24,939 bases of DNA from positions 1-24,939 of the forward strand of contig JAZOTN010000039.1 of the NCBI GenBank assembly GCA_045657665.1. Direction: 5' to 3'. Origin of the DNA: RUG12461 sp045657665 (lineage in GTDB: Bacteria > Bacillota > Clostridia > Lachnospirales > Lachnospiraceae). Shown here piece by piece: positions 8,169 through 15,963 of this stretch (position 1 is the first letter of the stretch; every line of letters starts with the position of its first letter). The position numbers were made by a program, and so were the translations under genes. A model generated the notes under the pieces. The model was not told the origin of the DNA, did not search any database, and was given only the letters and a program-made list of their open reading frames with translations.

Positions 8169-8684
8169 TCAATGGATGGAAAGAAGCCGCCCGTTTCCGC
8201 TTGCAATCAGATACTCCTTCAGCTTGATGAGAGCCTTCTGGCGAAGCCCTTTGACCTGGCCGTAAGTCAGATCCATCATCGGGCATACTTCCTTCAGTGT
8301 ATATTTTTCGTAATATGTGAGTACGATGATATCCCTCTCCTGTTCGGAAAGCGATGACAACGCTTCCGCGAGTTCATCGAGTGTTTCTTTCTCATAGATC
8401 TCCGCAAAAGGATCCTCCTCGGAAAGAATGTCTTCCGGAAGCTCCGAGCTTATGTGTCGGGTACGAAAATAATCGGTAAGGCGGTTCTTCGTGATCGTAT
8501 AGATCCACGTGGAAAGAGAAGCCTTCTCCGGATTATAGGAATCAAGGCCTCTCACCACTTTTTCAAATATTTCGGAATGTAAATCTTCGGCATCCTCGGG
8601 ATTCTGGATCTGGCAACGGATATAGCCGCGTATGCGGTCCGAGTATTCCTTGTAGATTTCTTCCGCAGTAGGAACGTTTTTCAT
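8169..8684 (-). CDS. ECF-type RNA polymerase sigma factor
   Basis: The 171-residue protein has the two-domain ECF layout. Region sigma-2 (about 8-75) contains DAEDLHSEIFEKV and the -10-recognition segment LSTWIYTITKNRLTDYFR. Region sigma-4 (about 108-160) contains LSEQERDIIVLTYYEKYTLKEV and a helix-turn-helix ending GQVKGLRQKALIKLKEYL. It would direct RNA polymerase to a dedicated promoter set, often including its own operon. No classic anti-sigma factor with a zinc or membrane domain is encoded beside it. The small protein just upstream (8713-8931) is the nearest candidate partner. The start at 8684 lacks a strong ribosome binding site, so translation may be coupled to the upstream gene. Confidence 0.9.
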   Translation of the reverse strand: MKNVPTAEEIYKEYSDRIRGYIRCQIQNPEDAEDLHSEIFEKVVRGLDSYNPEKASLSTWIYTITKNRLTDYFRTRHISSELPEDILSEEDPFAEIYEKETLDELAEALSSLSEQERDIIVLTYYEKYTLKEVCPMMDLTYGQVKGLRQKALIKLKEYLIASGNGRLLSIH

Positions 8685-8712
8685 TTTTCGGGTATCAGCT
8701 TCAGAAATGATC

Positions 8713-8931
8713 TCATTTCAATCTGTCTTCCTTCTCCTGCTCTATCCAAAGCCTCCCGCTTTGACCACACGGCGGTCCTGCAGCGCTCACAAGTCCAAGC
8801 TCATCTTCGGAAAGCATCCTTCGTTCTTCCGTGATCGAATACTTTTTTTCAACCTCGGAAATGACGGAAGCAAGATTAGAATTGTTTTCAAACTTCTGAT
8901 AGTCGAATAATCTGTTCAGCAGTTTTTCCAT
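8713..8931 (-). CDS. Small conserved-looking protein with a DELGLVSAAG motif, upstream of ECF sigma
   Basis: The 72-residue product starts MEKLLNRLFDYQKF. The ATG at 8931 is preferred over the ATG at 8949 because GGAG lies eight bases before it. The middle is charged and helical, followed by LSEDELGLVSAAG and a short tail with Cys and Gly. From memory, clostridial ECF sigma genes often have a similar small gene next to them with a D-E/D-L-x-x-V-S-A-A-G motif, of unknown function. The motif also resembles the end of double-glycine-type leader peptides, but no export or modification genes are near. It could be a sigma partner or anti-sigma-like regulator. The gene opens the operon. Confidence 0.65.
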   Translation of the reverse strand: MEKLLNRLFDYQKFENNSNLASVISEVEKKYSITEERRMLSEDELGLVSAAGPPCGQSGRLWIEQEKEDRLK

Positions 8932-9081
8932 TGCCCATTCTCCATTCAAATCCTACACTATTTTACCATAAGAGAATTCAAGATGCGAAACTTTTTTTAT
9001 CTCCTGTCATAGATGTATACGAACGACTTTCGTCCGGGGCAACAGAAATGACGATTTTTTTGATTTTTCGTTGTATTTTTT

Positions 9082-9612
9082 TCACTGCTTCCCGGTTTCA
9101 TCCTTCACGGGTTCCTTGTGAAGTCTTATGTTGCGCGCTCTCACAAAAACACTGGACACCATCTCCAGTCCCAGGATACGCACATGGAAAGCGAAATGTT
9201 CGAATGGGTCGAACAGCAGCAGAACCGCCAAAAAAATGGATATCCCTGCAAAGATCACTCCCAGAACCGGGAAGTGCTTTTTCTCAAAAGCTTCCGTGAT
9301 CTCTCCTGCTACTTCATACAGAGAAGACATTGCCCAGATCGCGCCGATCGCGCCGATGGCATTTGCGTTATGAAACACTGTCGCGCTTCCGAGCACAAAA
9401 TCAATCACGATATCTCCGGGTTTTTCCTTTGTCTCGCCTTTATACCTGCATACAGCAACAATCCCGACAATTCCCTTAATGATCAATCCTATCCCGAGCA
9501 TATAAGGCGTGAGGTCCTGAAATGTCTCGGGAAAGATGATCAGCAGGACACCCATGATCCCAAAGAGAAGGGCGATCCATTTGTTTTGAAGTCCGATGAT
9601 TATTTTTTTCAT
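9082..9612 (-). CDS. DUF308/HdeD-like membrane protein
   Basis: The 176-residue protein has four to five hydrophobic segments: WIALLFGIMGVLLIIF, YMLGIGLIIKGIVGIVAV, a glycine/alanine-rich pair around GAIGAIWAM, and GVIFAGISIFLAVLLLF. The repeated short helices and overall length fit the DUF308 (HdeD-like) family of small integral membrane proteins, some linked to acid stress. The cytoplasmic tail is charged (RARNIRLHKEPVKDETGKQ). It starts six bases after the lipoprotein stop and is probably translated from the same mRNA. The precise role is unknown. Confidence 0.7.
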   Translation of the reverse strand: MKKIIIGLQNKWIALLFGIMGVLLIIFPETFQDLTPYMLGIGLIIKGIVGIVAVCRYKGETKEKPGDIVIDFVLGSATVFHNANAIGAIGAIWAMSSLYEVAGEITEAFEKKHFPVLGVIFAGISIFLAVLLLFDPFEHFAFHVRILGLEMVSSVFVRARNIRLHKEPVKDETGKQ

Positions 9613-9618
9613 ATTTTA

Positions 9619-11250
9619 TCAGGGTGTATAAGGTTCGTATGCAAAGACGATGCAGCCATCGCTGTCCAGGTAAAGAACCATGAGGCGGCTTTCTCCACCT
9701 TTGTCCATATAGTCATTGAAGCCCGACTCATCCACATACTGCTGGAAGGGATTATCCGGATACTGGATGTAAAACCCGCAGCCATCTTCAACGGAATACT
9801 CATCATAATTGCCGTCAAAACCGCCGATGGCATAGTCGTTCGTCACATCATCGGGATCGATATTGTATTCCTTCAGCTTTTCGGTATCATCACCGCCGAT
9901 CATCTCCACCTTCTCTGCCTGGAGGGTTCCGGATGACTTGCCCTTCGTCACCTCTGCGTAAAACTGCTCATCCGCAGTCACATCCGATGCGGAAGAAAGA
10001 TGATCCGGCGAACCTGTAAGAGACAGGGAAGTAAGGTAAAAATCTGCCGCTTCTCCGGTCATCAGGTCGCCATCGGGATCATATCCAACCGCATACATAA
10101 ATGCCTTTCCGTTTCCGGGCTCATAACCGTCCACTTTCATCACGCGGGCTGTCCAGTTCATGGTGTCCTCATTGCTTCCCTCTGTCCAACTGACCTGGAT
10201 GCATCTCTGTCCGCTGAGATAGGTCTTCACATCCTGATTCGAATCCGTGTCCAGTGTCAGGCAGTACAAATTCTCAGGATCTTCATTTCCGTCCATCTCC
10301 TTTATGCAGGCCTTTGCAAGCCCTTCCGGATCTGTATAGATGCTCATGTCATCCGCTACAGGAAAGCAAAAATTAACCACCCTGTACATTCCGGAAGGAT
10401 CTCCGTCTTCATAGCGGTAAGTGCCGTCTTCGTTCAGATCCGTTTTCTGCGAAACCAGTCCCGGGAAATGAGCACGGTTCATGATAAAGGTCTTGTTCTG
10501 ATCCGAGGCATTTCCGGAGAAGAACCACGCATCATCTGTCTGGTTATAAAGTCCACAGAAGGGAAGCTCTGCCGGCAGATCCTCATAATAATCCCCGTCG
10601 TCCCCGAGATAGGCAGAGAAATTAAGCGGAGTGATCGATGTCAGATAGTCTTCAGACACATCTTCAATAGGCGTTCCGGGAAGATAAACAATGAGGCTGT
10701 CCACACCGCTGAGACCCGCAGGCTCCTCGTAGCAATATCTTATTCCGTCCTCGATCTCCTCTGTTCCGGGCTCCTTCTGATACGTCATTTCTCCAAGCTC
10801 CAGCTCATACACATAGTCGGACACCTTTGTGTAGCCTGTAAACTGTCCGGTGAAATTGCACGTGTAGACCGTTCCCCCTTCTTCATAGCCGGGACCGGTC
10901 GTTCCCATATCAGAATCGCTGTAATCCCCTTTGAAGTTGCCGTCCGGAGACACGGTAAAAGTCGTCTGCCATGCGCCGGCACCGCTGGTATAGATATACT
11001 CCCAATCAGAGAGCTCCTTGTAAAGCCCATCGTCTCCGGAAGAAACATTTGCTTCCGCAGTTTCCGTTTCAGCCGTATCATCCTGAGCTTCTGTCTCTGC
11101 ATCAGAATTTGCTTCTGTCTCCGGAGCAGCGGTCTCTGTTGCAGGCGCTGCGCTCTGTCCTTTAGCAGCGGATCCGCAACCCGCTGTTCCTGCCAGTACT
11201 CCTGCGAGCAGCAAAGCCTCTGCTCCCATGATCAATCGATTCTTTTTCAT
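9619..11250 (-). CDS. Putative surface lipoprotein, 543 residues
   Basis: The start is taken as the ATG at 11250, which has GGGAGGT five bases upstream and gives a clean signal peptide (MKKNRLIM, then a hydrophobic core) ending TAG-Cys25, a slightly atypical lipobox. A 40-residue low-complexity linker of Ala, Glu and Thr follows, typical of clostridial lipoproteins that hold a domain away from the membrane. The remainder has repeated short acidic, aromatic and glycine-rich beta-like segments (such as GDYSDSDMGTTGPGYEEGG, DLNEDGTYRYEDGD), suggesting two or more extracellular beta-rich domains. I do not recognise the family and see no catalytic motif. It lies between the FG-GAP/PNPOx-like gene and the DUF308 gene on the same strand. 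Confidence 0.75.
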   Translation of the reverse strand: MKKNRLIMGAEALLLAGVLAGTAGCGSAAKGQSAAPATETAAPETEANSDAETEAQDDTAETETAEANVSSGDDGLYKELSDWEYIYTSGAGAWQTTFTVSPDGNFKGDYSDSDMGTTGPGYEEGGTVYTCNFTGQFTGYTKVSDYVYELELGEMTYQKEPGTEEIEDGIRYCYEEPAGLSGVDSLIVYLPGTPIEDVSEDYLTSITPLNFSAYLGDDGDYYEDLPAELPFCGLYNQTDDAWFFSGNASDQNKTFIMNRAHFPGLVSQKTDLNEDGTYRYEDGDPSGMYRVVNFCFPVADDMSIYTDPEGLAKACIKEMDGNEDPENLYCLTLDTDSNQDVKTYLSGQRCIQVSWTEGSNEDTMNWTARVMKVDGYEPGNGKAFMYAVGYDPDGDLMTGEAADFYLTSLSLTGSPDHLSSASDVTADEQFYAEVTKGKSSGTLQAEKVEMIGGDDTEKLKEYNIDPDDVTNDYAIGGFDGNYDEYSVEDGCGFYIQYPDNPFQQYVDESGFNDYMDKGGESRLMVLYLDSDGCIVFAYEPYTP

Positions 11251-11282
11251 AATGACCTCCCTTAAATCAACTATCTTTTCAA

Positions 11283-11310
11283 CACCCGGATCAAAACATA
11301 AGAGCGGGTG
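11283..11310 (-). terminator. Weak hairpin between the PNPOx-like and lipoprotein genes
   Basis: CACCCG (11283-11288) and CGGGTG (11305-11310) form a six-pair stem with a 16-base loop. On the minus strand it is followed by TTGAAAAG rather than a true T run. It may cause partial termination or mark an mRNA end, but the evidence is thin. Confidence 0.3.
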
Positions 11311-11326
11311 CATCTCCCGATTTCTG

Positions 11327-12193
11327 TCAAAAAATGATAACCTCCGGTTCGCCGGTAAAGGTGTAGAAAGTGGCTACCGCATTTTTGATGCAGAGTATCT
11401 CAGTATTGTCATCATCTGCACTGTACATCGACTTAAGAGAAGGCATTTTATCCAACATCTTCACCTTAAGCTCACGCCTGTTGTCCTCAACAAGCTCTCC
11501 GGAAACCCGAAGCCAGGTGCCTTCCATAAATGCACAGATCTCAAAATTCGGATTCTCCGCGATCTGTTTCGAAACATTCTTTTCTTTCCCTGTCTGGATG
11601 TACAGCTTTTCGTCATCAAGAAGAATCGTTCCGAAAGGTCTGACTCTGGGCTTGTTTCCTTCTACCGTCGCCAGATAATATGTTTTGGCATCGTTGAGGA
11701 AGTAGTATACCTTCTCAACCCCGGTCGCGTGTTCCCGCTTTTCCAGATCAAGAAGCAGAGCTTCCGCATAATGATTAAAGTGATCGGCAAGATCTGTAAT
11801 GGAGATACCAAGCTCACTGTTCAAATGCTCTTCTGCCACCAGGAGCTTCGCCACCTTTACACCGAGATTAATAAACCCAAGCTCAATCTCTCCTCCGAAG
11901 GCAATCACTCTCTCCTCATAATTGTCATCGACAAGGCATACCATATCCGGAATACCATTTCCGTCCGTATCATGCAGATACAGGTTATATCCGCCGTCCC
12001 CACTGAGGTCAAACGCGATGGTATTGATCTTTCTCCCCAGGCGGTCACTCATAAAAGCCACATCCGCTTTTCCGTCTCCGTTCAGATCAAGAGCGATCTC
12101 TCTCCATCCGCTCTTTACGAGCATCTTGCTAAGTTCCGGATCATCTTTGATCCGCCTCTTTGCTTCTCCGATACTGATTCTTTTGATCTCCAT
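11327..12193 (-). CDS. FG-GAP/EF-hand-like repeat region fused to a pyridoxamine 5'-phosphate oxidase-like domain
   Basis: Residues about 30-95 carry three calcium-loop-like repeats, DLNGDGKADVAF, DLSGDGGYN and DTDGNGIPDMV, each followed by a short strand. This resembles FG-GAP or dockerin-type loops. A helical spacer (about 105-155) leads to a C-terminal flavin-binding split-barrel domain (about 160-288) with YYLATVEGNKPRVRPFGTILLDDEKLYIQTGKEKN and an ICAFMEGTWLRVSGEL strand pair, typical of small PNPOx-like proteins that bind FMN or F420. There is no signal peptide, so it appears cytoplasmic despite the calcium-like loops. AGGAGG precedes the start. The repeat-plus-flavin fusion is unusual and its substrate is unknown. 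Confidence 0.75.
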   Translation of the reverse strand: MEIKRISIGEAKRRIKDDPELSKMLVKSGWREIALDLNGDGKADVAFMSDRLGRKINTIAFDLSGDGGYNLYLHDTDGNGIPDMVCLVDDNYEERVIAFGGEIELGFINLGVKVAKLLVAEEHLNSELGISITDLADHFNHYAEALLLDLEKREHATGVEKVYYFLNDAKTYYLATVEGNKPRVRPFGTILLDDEKLYIQTGKEKNVSKQIAENPNFEICAFMEGTWLRVSGELVEDNRRELKVKMLDKMPSLKSMYSADDDNTEILCIKNAVATFYTFTGEPEVIIF

Positions 12194-12220
12194 ACAAACC
12201 TCCTGCTTTTTTCATATGAT

Positions 12221-12646
12221 TCATCCGATTTTGCGCATCCAGCAGACCGGCAGTTTTCTTCCCTTCCAGCGGTACCTGGATCCCACGTTTTCAAAACCGT
12301 TGGCTTGAAAAAAGGCATCCGCTGCTCCGGCTCCTGCGGGAAATGTAAAAATCCTTTTGACCCCGCTTTTTTTCAGGATGGACAGAATGCCGGAAAGGAG
12401 CGTACGTCCGACGCCCCTTTTTCGTTCTTCTATTTCCACATAAAGATAATATAGTCCCGCCTCCGTATGTCCCTTTTCCACATTTCCTATACAAAACTGC
12501 GCCATGCCGACGAGTCTTTTTGCATCGTCTATTGCGCCGATGGTGAAAAAACCATCCTCTCCCGTGTTGCGGATCACATCCGGCGGAATCCGTCCGGCGA
12601 AAAAATCAATATCATTCTTTTCAAGCGTGACCGTATCGATCCTCAT
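12221..12646 (-). CDS. GNAT family N-acetyltransferase
   Basis: The 141-residue protein contains the GNAT acetyl-CoA-binding motif A, ERKRGVGRTLLSGILSILKKSGVKRIF (shown here in part: RGVGRTLL), after the beta strand YYLYVEIEE. The C-terminal AGAADAFFQANGFENVGSRY is the usual GNAT motif B region. The family transfers an acetyl group from acetyl-CoA to amines of small molecules or proteins; the substrate cannot be predicted. AAAGGAG lies eight bases before the start, and the gene follows the Q-rich gene by 11 bases. Confidence 0.85.
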   Translation of the reverse strand: MRIDTVTLEKNDIDFFAGRIPPDVIRNTGEDGFFTIGAIDDAKRLVGMAQFCIGNVEKGHTEAGLYYLYVEIEERKRGVGRTLLSGILSILKKSGVKRIFTFPAGAGAADAFFQANGFENVGSRYRWKGRKLPVCWMRKIG

Positions 12647-12657
12647 GGATTCTCCTT

Positions 12658-13338
12658 TTAGTTATTCTTCCCGGAATGATCTCCTTTTGAATTTCCTTCA
12701 TCTTCCGGATTCCCTTCCGTCATCTCCTCGAGGTACTCCAGGAATCCTCTCCTCAGTTCCTTCGCATCCATATTGACGATCGCTTCTTTTTCACTCCCGC
12801 TCAGCTTCTGGATCCCTTCTTTCAGGGCGACACTGTATTCAGGGGGCGCCTGGGGAACAAAAAGCATGGCACCTTTGATGGTGCGCTGGCAGAGCGCACG
12901 TCTTCTTTCCGCGAGGGAAGCGGTCTCCGTCTCCGCGTGATGATTCAGATAAAACGTCATGCTGACCATCAGCTCCTGAAAAAGCTCCACCTTTCCCGCC
13001 TCAGCGAGATCCGGCTGCAGAAGCGCTCGGGAAAGCTTCAGGATCGGCTGATAATAGGCAGAAGCATTCTCTTTGTCACGGATAATGACCTCCAGCTGCT
13101 TTGTCATTTCCGGAGAAAAAGGAGTTGCCGCCTGGTTGGTCTTTTCTTTTAAGGTTTCCGGCATATTTTCCGCCACCTTCTCACGGACCTGCTGCAGATC
13201 GCTCTTCGACTGCTGTTGCTGCTGCTGTGCCTGCTCCATCATCGCTTTCTGAAGGAGCGGATTCATCTGCTGCTGTTGCTGCTCCTCCACGTGAAACTCC
13301 GTAACCTGTCTCTTTTGTAATTCTTCATACTGTTCCAT
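12658..13338 (-). CDS. Glutamine-rich hypothetical protein, 226 residues
   Basis: The start is the ATG at 13338 with GGGGGG six bases upstream; a TTG six bases earlier is in frame but less likely. The N-terminal third is low complexity with two glutamine runs (QQQQQ and QQQQQQ) in a helical, Met/Glu-rich context. The remainder (about 75-205) looks all-helical, including ASAYYQPILKLSRALLQPDL and ELFQELMVSMTFYLNHHAE, and the tail is very hydrophilic (NPEDEGNSKGDHSGKNN). I do not recognise the family and see no transmembrane segment. It is the first gene after a promoter overlapped by a palindrome. The glutamine run is encoded by mixed CAG and CAA codons. Confidence 0.7.
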   Translation of the reverse strand: MEQYEELQKRQVTEFHVEEQQQQQMNPLLQKAMMEQAQQQQQQSKSDLQQVREKVAENMPETLKEKTNQAATPFSPEMTKQLEVIIRDKENASAYYQPILKLSRALLQPDLAEAGKVELFQELMVSMTFYLNHHAETETASLAERRRALCQRTIKGAMLFVPQAPPEYSVALKEGIQKLSGSEKEAIVNMDAKELRRGFLEYLEEMTEGNPEDEGNSKGDHSGKNN

Positions 13339-13373
13339 GCTCAACCCCCCTTTTCTTTTCCGATGTTATGTCC

Positions 13374-13402
13374 ATTTTAATCGAGAATTCGCAAATTCTC
13401 AA
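13374..13402 (-). promoter_or_regulatory. Promoter with palindromic operator upstream of the Q-rich gene
   Basis: On the minus strand TTGAGA (13397-13402) and TAAAAT (13374-13379) are separated by 17 bases. A perfect palindrome, GAGAATT-CGCA-AATTCTC at 13383-13400, covers part of the -35 box and most of the spacer, the position of a repressor binding site. It could instead be a DNA hairpin. Confidence 0.5.
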
Positions 13403-13433
13403 GCTTATAACTTATTTCCTCTCAAATAACAAT

Positions 13434-13471
13434 GGGAGCAGCATACGATCAATCATATGTGCGCTGCTCCC
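13434..13471 (-). terminator. Hairpin at the 3' end of the sulfur operon
   Basis: GGGAGCAGC (13434-13442) pairs perfectly with GCTGCTCCC (13463-13471). The 20-base loop can itself fold through CATA/TATG. It starts 27 bases after the acetyltransferase stop. The following minus-strand sequence ATTGTTATTTG is only moderately T-rich, so it may be a terminator or an mRNA-stabilising end. Confidence 0.6.
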
Positions 13472-13498
13472 GATTATTGTCATAACAGAAAACAATCA

Positions 13499-14458
13499 TT
13501 AAATTGTATAGAACCATGACTCATCCATTTCAATTTCTTTTCTCTCAACCGGATGTCCTGAGTCATAGTTAAACGTAAGCTCCTGACTTTTGACACTTAC
13601 ACGTGCCCCTTCCGGTATGGATGAGGTTATAAAAGCATTTCCGCCTACCACTACATCCTTTCCCACTACTGTATCTCCGCCAAGAATCGAAGCGCCGGAA
13701 TATATGGTCACATTATCCGAAATAGTCGGATGACGTTTCACCTTTTTCAGGCTTTGTCCTCCTCTGGTAGATAACGCTCCCAAGGTCACTCCCTGGTAGA
13801 TCTTCACGTTATCTCCGATCACCGTTGTTTCCCCGATGACTACCCCGGTTCCATGATCAATAAAAAAATATTTTCCGATTGTTGTTCCCGGGTGGATATC
13901 GATCCCGGTGATACTATGAGCATGCTCGGTCATGATACGGGGGATCATCGGAACATCAAGCAAATACAACTCATGCGCGATACGATTTGTCATTGTTGCA
14001 TACAGACCCGGATAGGTACATATGATCTCATCCGTGTTATATGCTGCCGGATCCCCGTCAAAAGCTGCCTGTACATCTGTTTCGATATACTCCCTGATCT
14101 CAGGTATCTTTTCCAGAAAACGAAAGGTAATACTGTCCGCAGCAAGTGTTATAGCTTCCGGGTCGGCATGCTCGTATTGCGGTGAATACTTAAGCACTAT
14201 AGCCAGCTGAGCCTTAAGATTATAGATCACGTCTTCGAGAAGGACAGCGATACTGTTTTTGACGGTATATGTCTTGAAGGCACTGTTCCTGTGATACCCC
14301 GGATATATGATCTTTTGCAGTTTTTCCAAAATATCAATAACCCTGGCACGATCGGGATGCTCAAAAATCTTGATCTGATCGATAACCTTTTTCCCCTGAT
14401 AATCCTCAATATACAGGTTTATCAGGTTCTCTATCTTTTTTTCCATGTCCTGGGCCAT
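13499..14458 (-). CDS. cysE: Serine O-acetyltransferase
   Basis: The enzyme transfers acetyl from acetyl-CoA to serine, giving O-acetylserine, the carbon acceptor for sulfur in cysteine synthesis. The 319-residue protein has an extended helical N-terminus (about 1-150) and a left-handed beta-helix of hexapeptide repeats (about 185-290). The characteristic segments are ITGIDIHPGTTIGKYFFIDHGTGVVIGETTVIGDN and HPTISDNVTIYSGASILGG (quoted here only as landmarks), including the catalytic HPG and DHG histidines. The length fits the EpsC-like long form. GGGGAG inside the preceding tusA-like gene serves as RBS, with a six-base gap. It is the last gene of the encapsulin operon. No cysteine synthase is encoded in this window. 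Confidence 0.92.
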   Translation of the reverse strand: MAQDMEKKIENLINLYIEDYQGKKVIDQIKIFEHPDRARVIDILEKLQKIIYPGYHRNSAFKTYTVKNSIAVLLEDVIYNLKAQLAIVLKYSPQYEHADPEAITLAADSITFRFLEKIPEIREYIETDVQAAFDGDPAAYNTDEIICTYPGLYATMTNRIAHELYLLDVPMIPRIMTEHAHSITGIDIHPGTTIGKYFFIDHGTGVVIGETTVIGDNVKIYQGVTLGALSTRGGQSLKKVKRHPTISDNVTIYSGASILGGDTVVGKDVVVGGNAFITSSIPEGARVSVKSQELTFNYDSGHPVERKEIEMDESWFYTI

Positions 14459-14464
14459 GATCTG

Positions 14465-14716
14465 TCACTCCCCGACCTTTTTTATGTACAGTTCAAATGT
14501 TCCGTCGCCGTTATCGTCAAGGCGCAGAACCTCATGGCCTTCTTCCTTCACACTTCTCGGGACATTTTGAACCGGCTCGCCATCGTTAAGATGAACCTGA
14601 AGTATCTGACCCTCGTCCAGTTCCTCAAGTGCCACTTTTGTCTTAACAAACGTCACCGGGCAGTTTACATCGGTTATATCAACTGTATCATCAACGTTAA
14701 AATCAAGATCCGCCAT
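14465..14716 (-). CDS. TusA/SirA-like sulfurtransferase
   Basis: The 83-residue protein has the TusA signature: DITDVNCPVTFVKTKVALEEL with the single persulfide-carrying Cys19 followed by Pro20 and a Lys-rich helix, then the ILQVHLNDGEPVQNVPRSVKEEGHE core. TusA proteins receive persulfide sulfur from a cysteine desulfurase and pass it on. Here it lies in an operon with a desulfurase and two ubiquitin-like carriers, so it may relay sulfur between them. CAGGAGGAG gives a strong RBS. It sits 15 bases after the JAMM gene and six before cysE. Confidence 0.88.
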   Translation of the reverse strand: MADLDFNVDDTVDITDVNCPVTFVKTKVALEELDEGQILQVHLNDGEPVQNVPRSVKEEGHEVLRLDDNGDGTFELYIKKVGE

Positions 14717-14731
14717 TTGTTCTCCTCCTGT

Positions 14732-15160
14732 TTATATAATCACCAGTTCTTCTTTTCTTACGATCTTTTCACCGTCCTGCGATTCGATATGAAACGCATT
14801 CAGAACAGGCTTGCCTTCTTCCATCAGAGATAAAATGAGATAACTTGCCTTGCTGTCATTTGCAAGCTTTTTGTCTTCCTCGGACGGCCGTGAAGGAGTT
14901 TCCGGATGCGAATGCCAGTTACCGAGCGGTTTCAATCCGTTCGCACGCATATCCTTTATGGCTGCAAGCTGCTCTTTCGGATCGATCGTAAAGTGCTCAT
15001 TTGTATGATCTGTATTCGTAAGGATATATACCTTATGTATGACACGGATATCGTAATCCCTGTCCTCTCCGGCGACCAACCCGCATGCCTCCTCCGGACT
15101 GACCGAAAGGGCATGTTCATATATCCTGTTAAAATCTTCCTGTTTGATCGTTATTTTCAT
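14732..15160 (-). CDS. JAMM (Mov34/MPN) metallopeptidase, second copy
   Basis: The start ATG at 15160 is chosen because it overlaps the E1 stop as ATGA, implying coupled translation. An ATG 12 bases upstream is possible. The 142-residue protein has the complete zinc site: Glu24 in PEEACG, then His83-Ser-His85-Pro, seven residues, Ser93-x-x-Asp96. Small prokaryotic JAMM proteins such as Mec+ and QbsD cut after the diglycine of ThiS/MoaD-like carriers, either to trim the C-terminus or to release an amino acid formed on it. Its likely substrate is the GGGR-tailed carrier encoded two genes upstream. Confidence 0.9.
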   Translation of the reverse strand: MKITIKQEDFNRIYEHALSVSPEEACGLVAGEDRDYDIRVIHKVYILTNTDHTNEHFTIDPKEQLAAIKDMRANGLKPLGNWHSHPETPSRPSEEDKKLANDSKASYLILSLMEEGKPVLNAFHIESQDGEKIVRKEELVII

Positions 15161-15963
15161 TTCAAATCGCATGCTTTCTGTTCATAATCTATCAATTCGG
15201 TGATTGTCGGTGTGTCCGAGCATACCGCACAACCTTTACCACGAGGCGGAAGCTTGATCTTGTGAAACTCCATCTTGATCGCATCATATGTAAGCAGATA
15301 ACCGACAAGAAGATCTCCAACACCTGTTATGTACTTAATAGCTTCCATCGCCTGAAGCGATCCGATAATACCGCCCATCGCACCTATAACGCCAGCCTGT
15401 TTGCACGTCGGTACCGCATCCTTCGGCGGTGGATCCTTAAAGATACATCGGTAGCACGGTCCCTCGCCCGGGATTATCGTCGTGAGCTGTCCCTTGAACC
15501 TTATGATACCCGCATGTGAGAGTGGCTTTTTTGCCATCACGCACGCATCGTTGATCAAAAATTTGGCCGGGAAATTGTCCGTCCCGTCAAGAATAAAATC
15601 ATAGTCTTTGATCAAATCCATGATGTTTGCACTTGATACAAACTCATAATAGGTGTTGACCGTTACATCCGGATTGATAGAGCGCATCGTTTCCGCCGCG
15701 GATTCAACTTTTTTCTTTCCTATGTCATTCGTCGTATGTATGACCTGCCGCTGAAGATTAGACAGGTCAACGACATCCGCATCGACAATTCCGATCGTCC
15801 CGACACCGGCAGCCGCAAGGTACAGAGCTGCCGGAGCGCCGAGTCCTCCGGCTCCGATTATGAGAACTTTTGCGTTAAGAAGCTTCTTCTGGCCTTTGAC
15901 ACCGACTTCCTTCAGAATGATGTGCCGGCTGTAGCGCTCAAGCTGTTCATTGGTAAAAGCCAT
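15157..15963 (-). CDS. E1-like adenylyltransferase (ThiF/MoeB/HesA family)
   Basis: The enzyme adenylates the C-terminal glycine of a ubiquitin-like sulfur carrier with ATP, ready for thiocarboxylate formation. All expected residues are present in the 268-residue protein: Arg13 in YSRHIIL, GAGGLG at 37-42, DLSNLQRQ with Arg72, Asp129 in GTDN, zinc cysteines Cys170/Cys173 (CYRC) and Cys245/Cys248 (CAVC), and Cys187 in VPTCKQAG. Unlike MoeZ it has no rhodanese domain. Its start codon overlaps the stop of the ThiS-like gene by one base, and its AGGAGGA RBS is formed by the Gly codons at that gene's end. Confidence 0.93.
   Translation of the reverse strand: MAFTNEQLERYSRHIILKEVGVKGQKKLLNAKVLIIGAGGLGAPAALYLAAAGVGTIGIVDADVVDLSNLQRQVIHTTNDIGKKKVESAAETMRSINPDVTVNTYYEFVSSANIMDLIKDYDFILDGTDNFPAKFLINDACVMAKKPLSHAGIIRFKGQLTTIIPGEGPCYRCIFKDPPPKDAVPTCKQAGVIGAMGGIIGSLQAMEAIKYITGVGDLLVGYLLTYDAIKMEFHKIKLPPRGKGCAVCSDTPTITELIDYEQKACDLK

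Noticed and set aside
10000..12454. Two long plus-strand open frames (over 400 codons each) opposite the lipoprotein and PNPOx-like genes
   Set aside because: They are antisense to genes with RBS, signal peptide or clear domains, have no RBS of their own and no recognisable motifs. They are shadows of biased codon use.
13200..13290. CTG-rich short repeats as a CRISPR or microsatellite array
   Set aside because: They encode glutamine runs in the Q-rich gene; there are no spacers or regular repeat unit.
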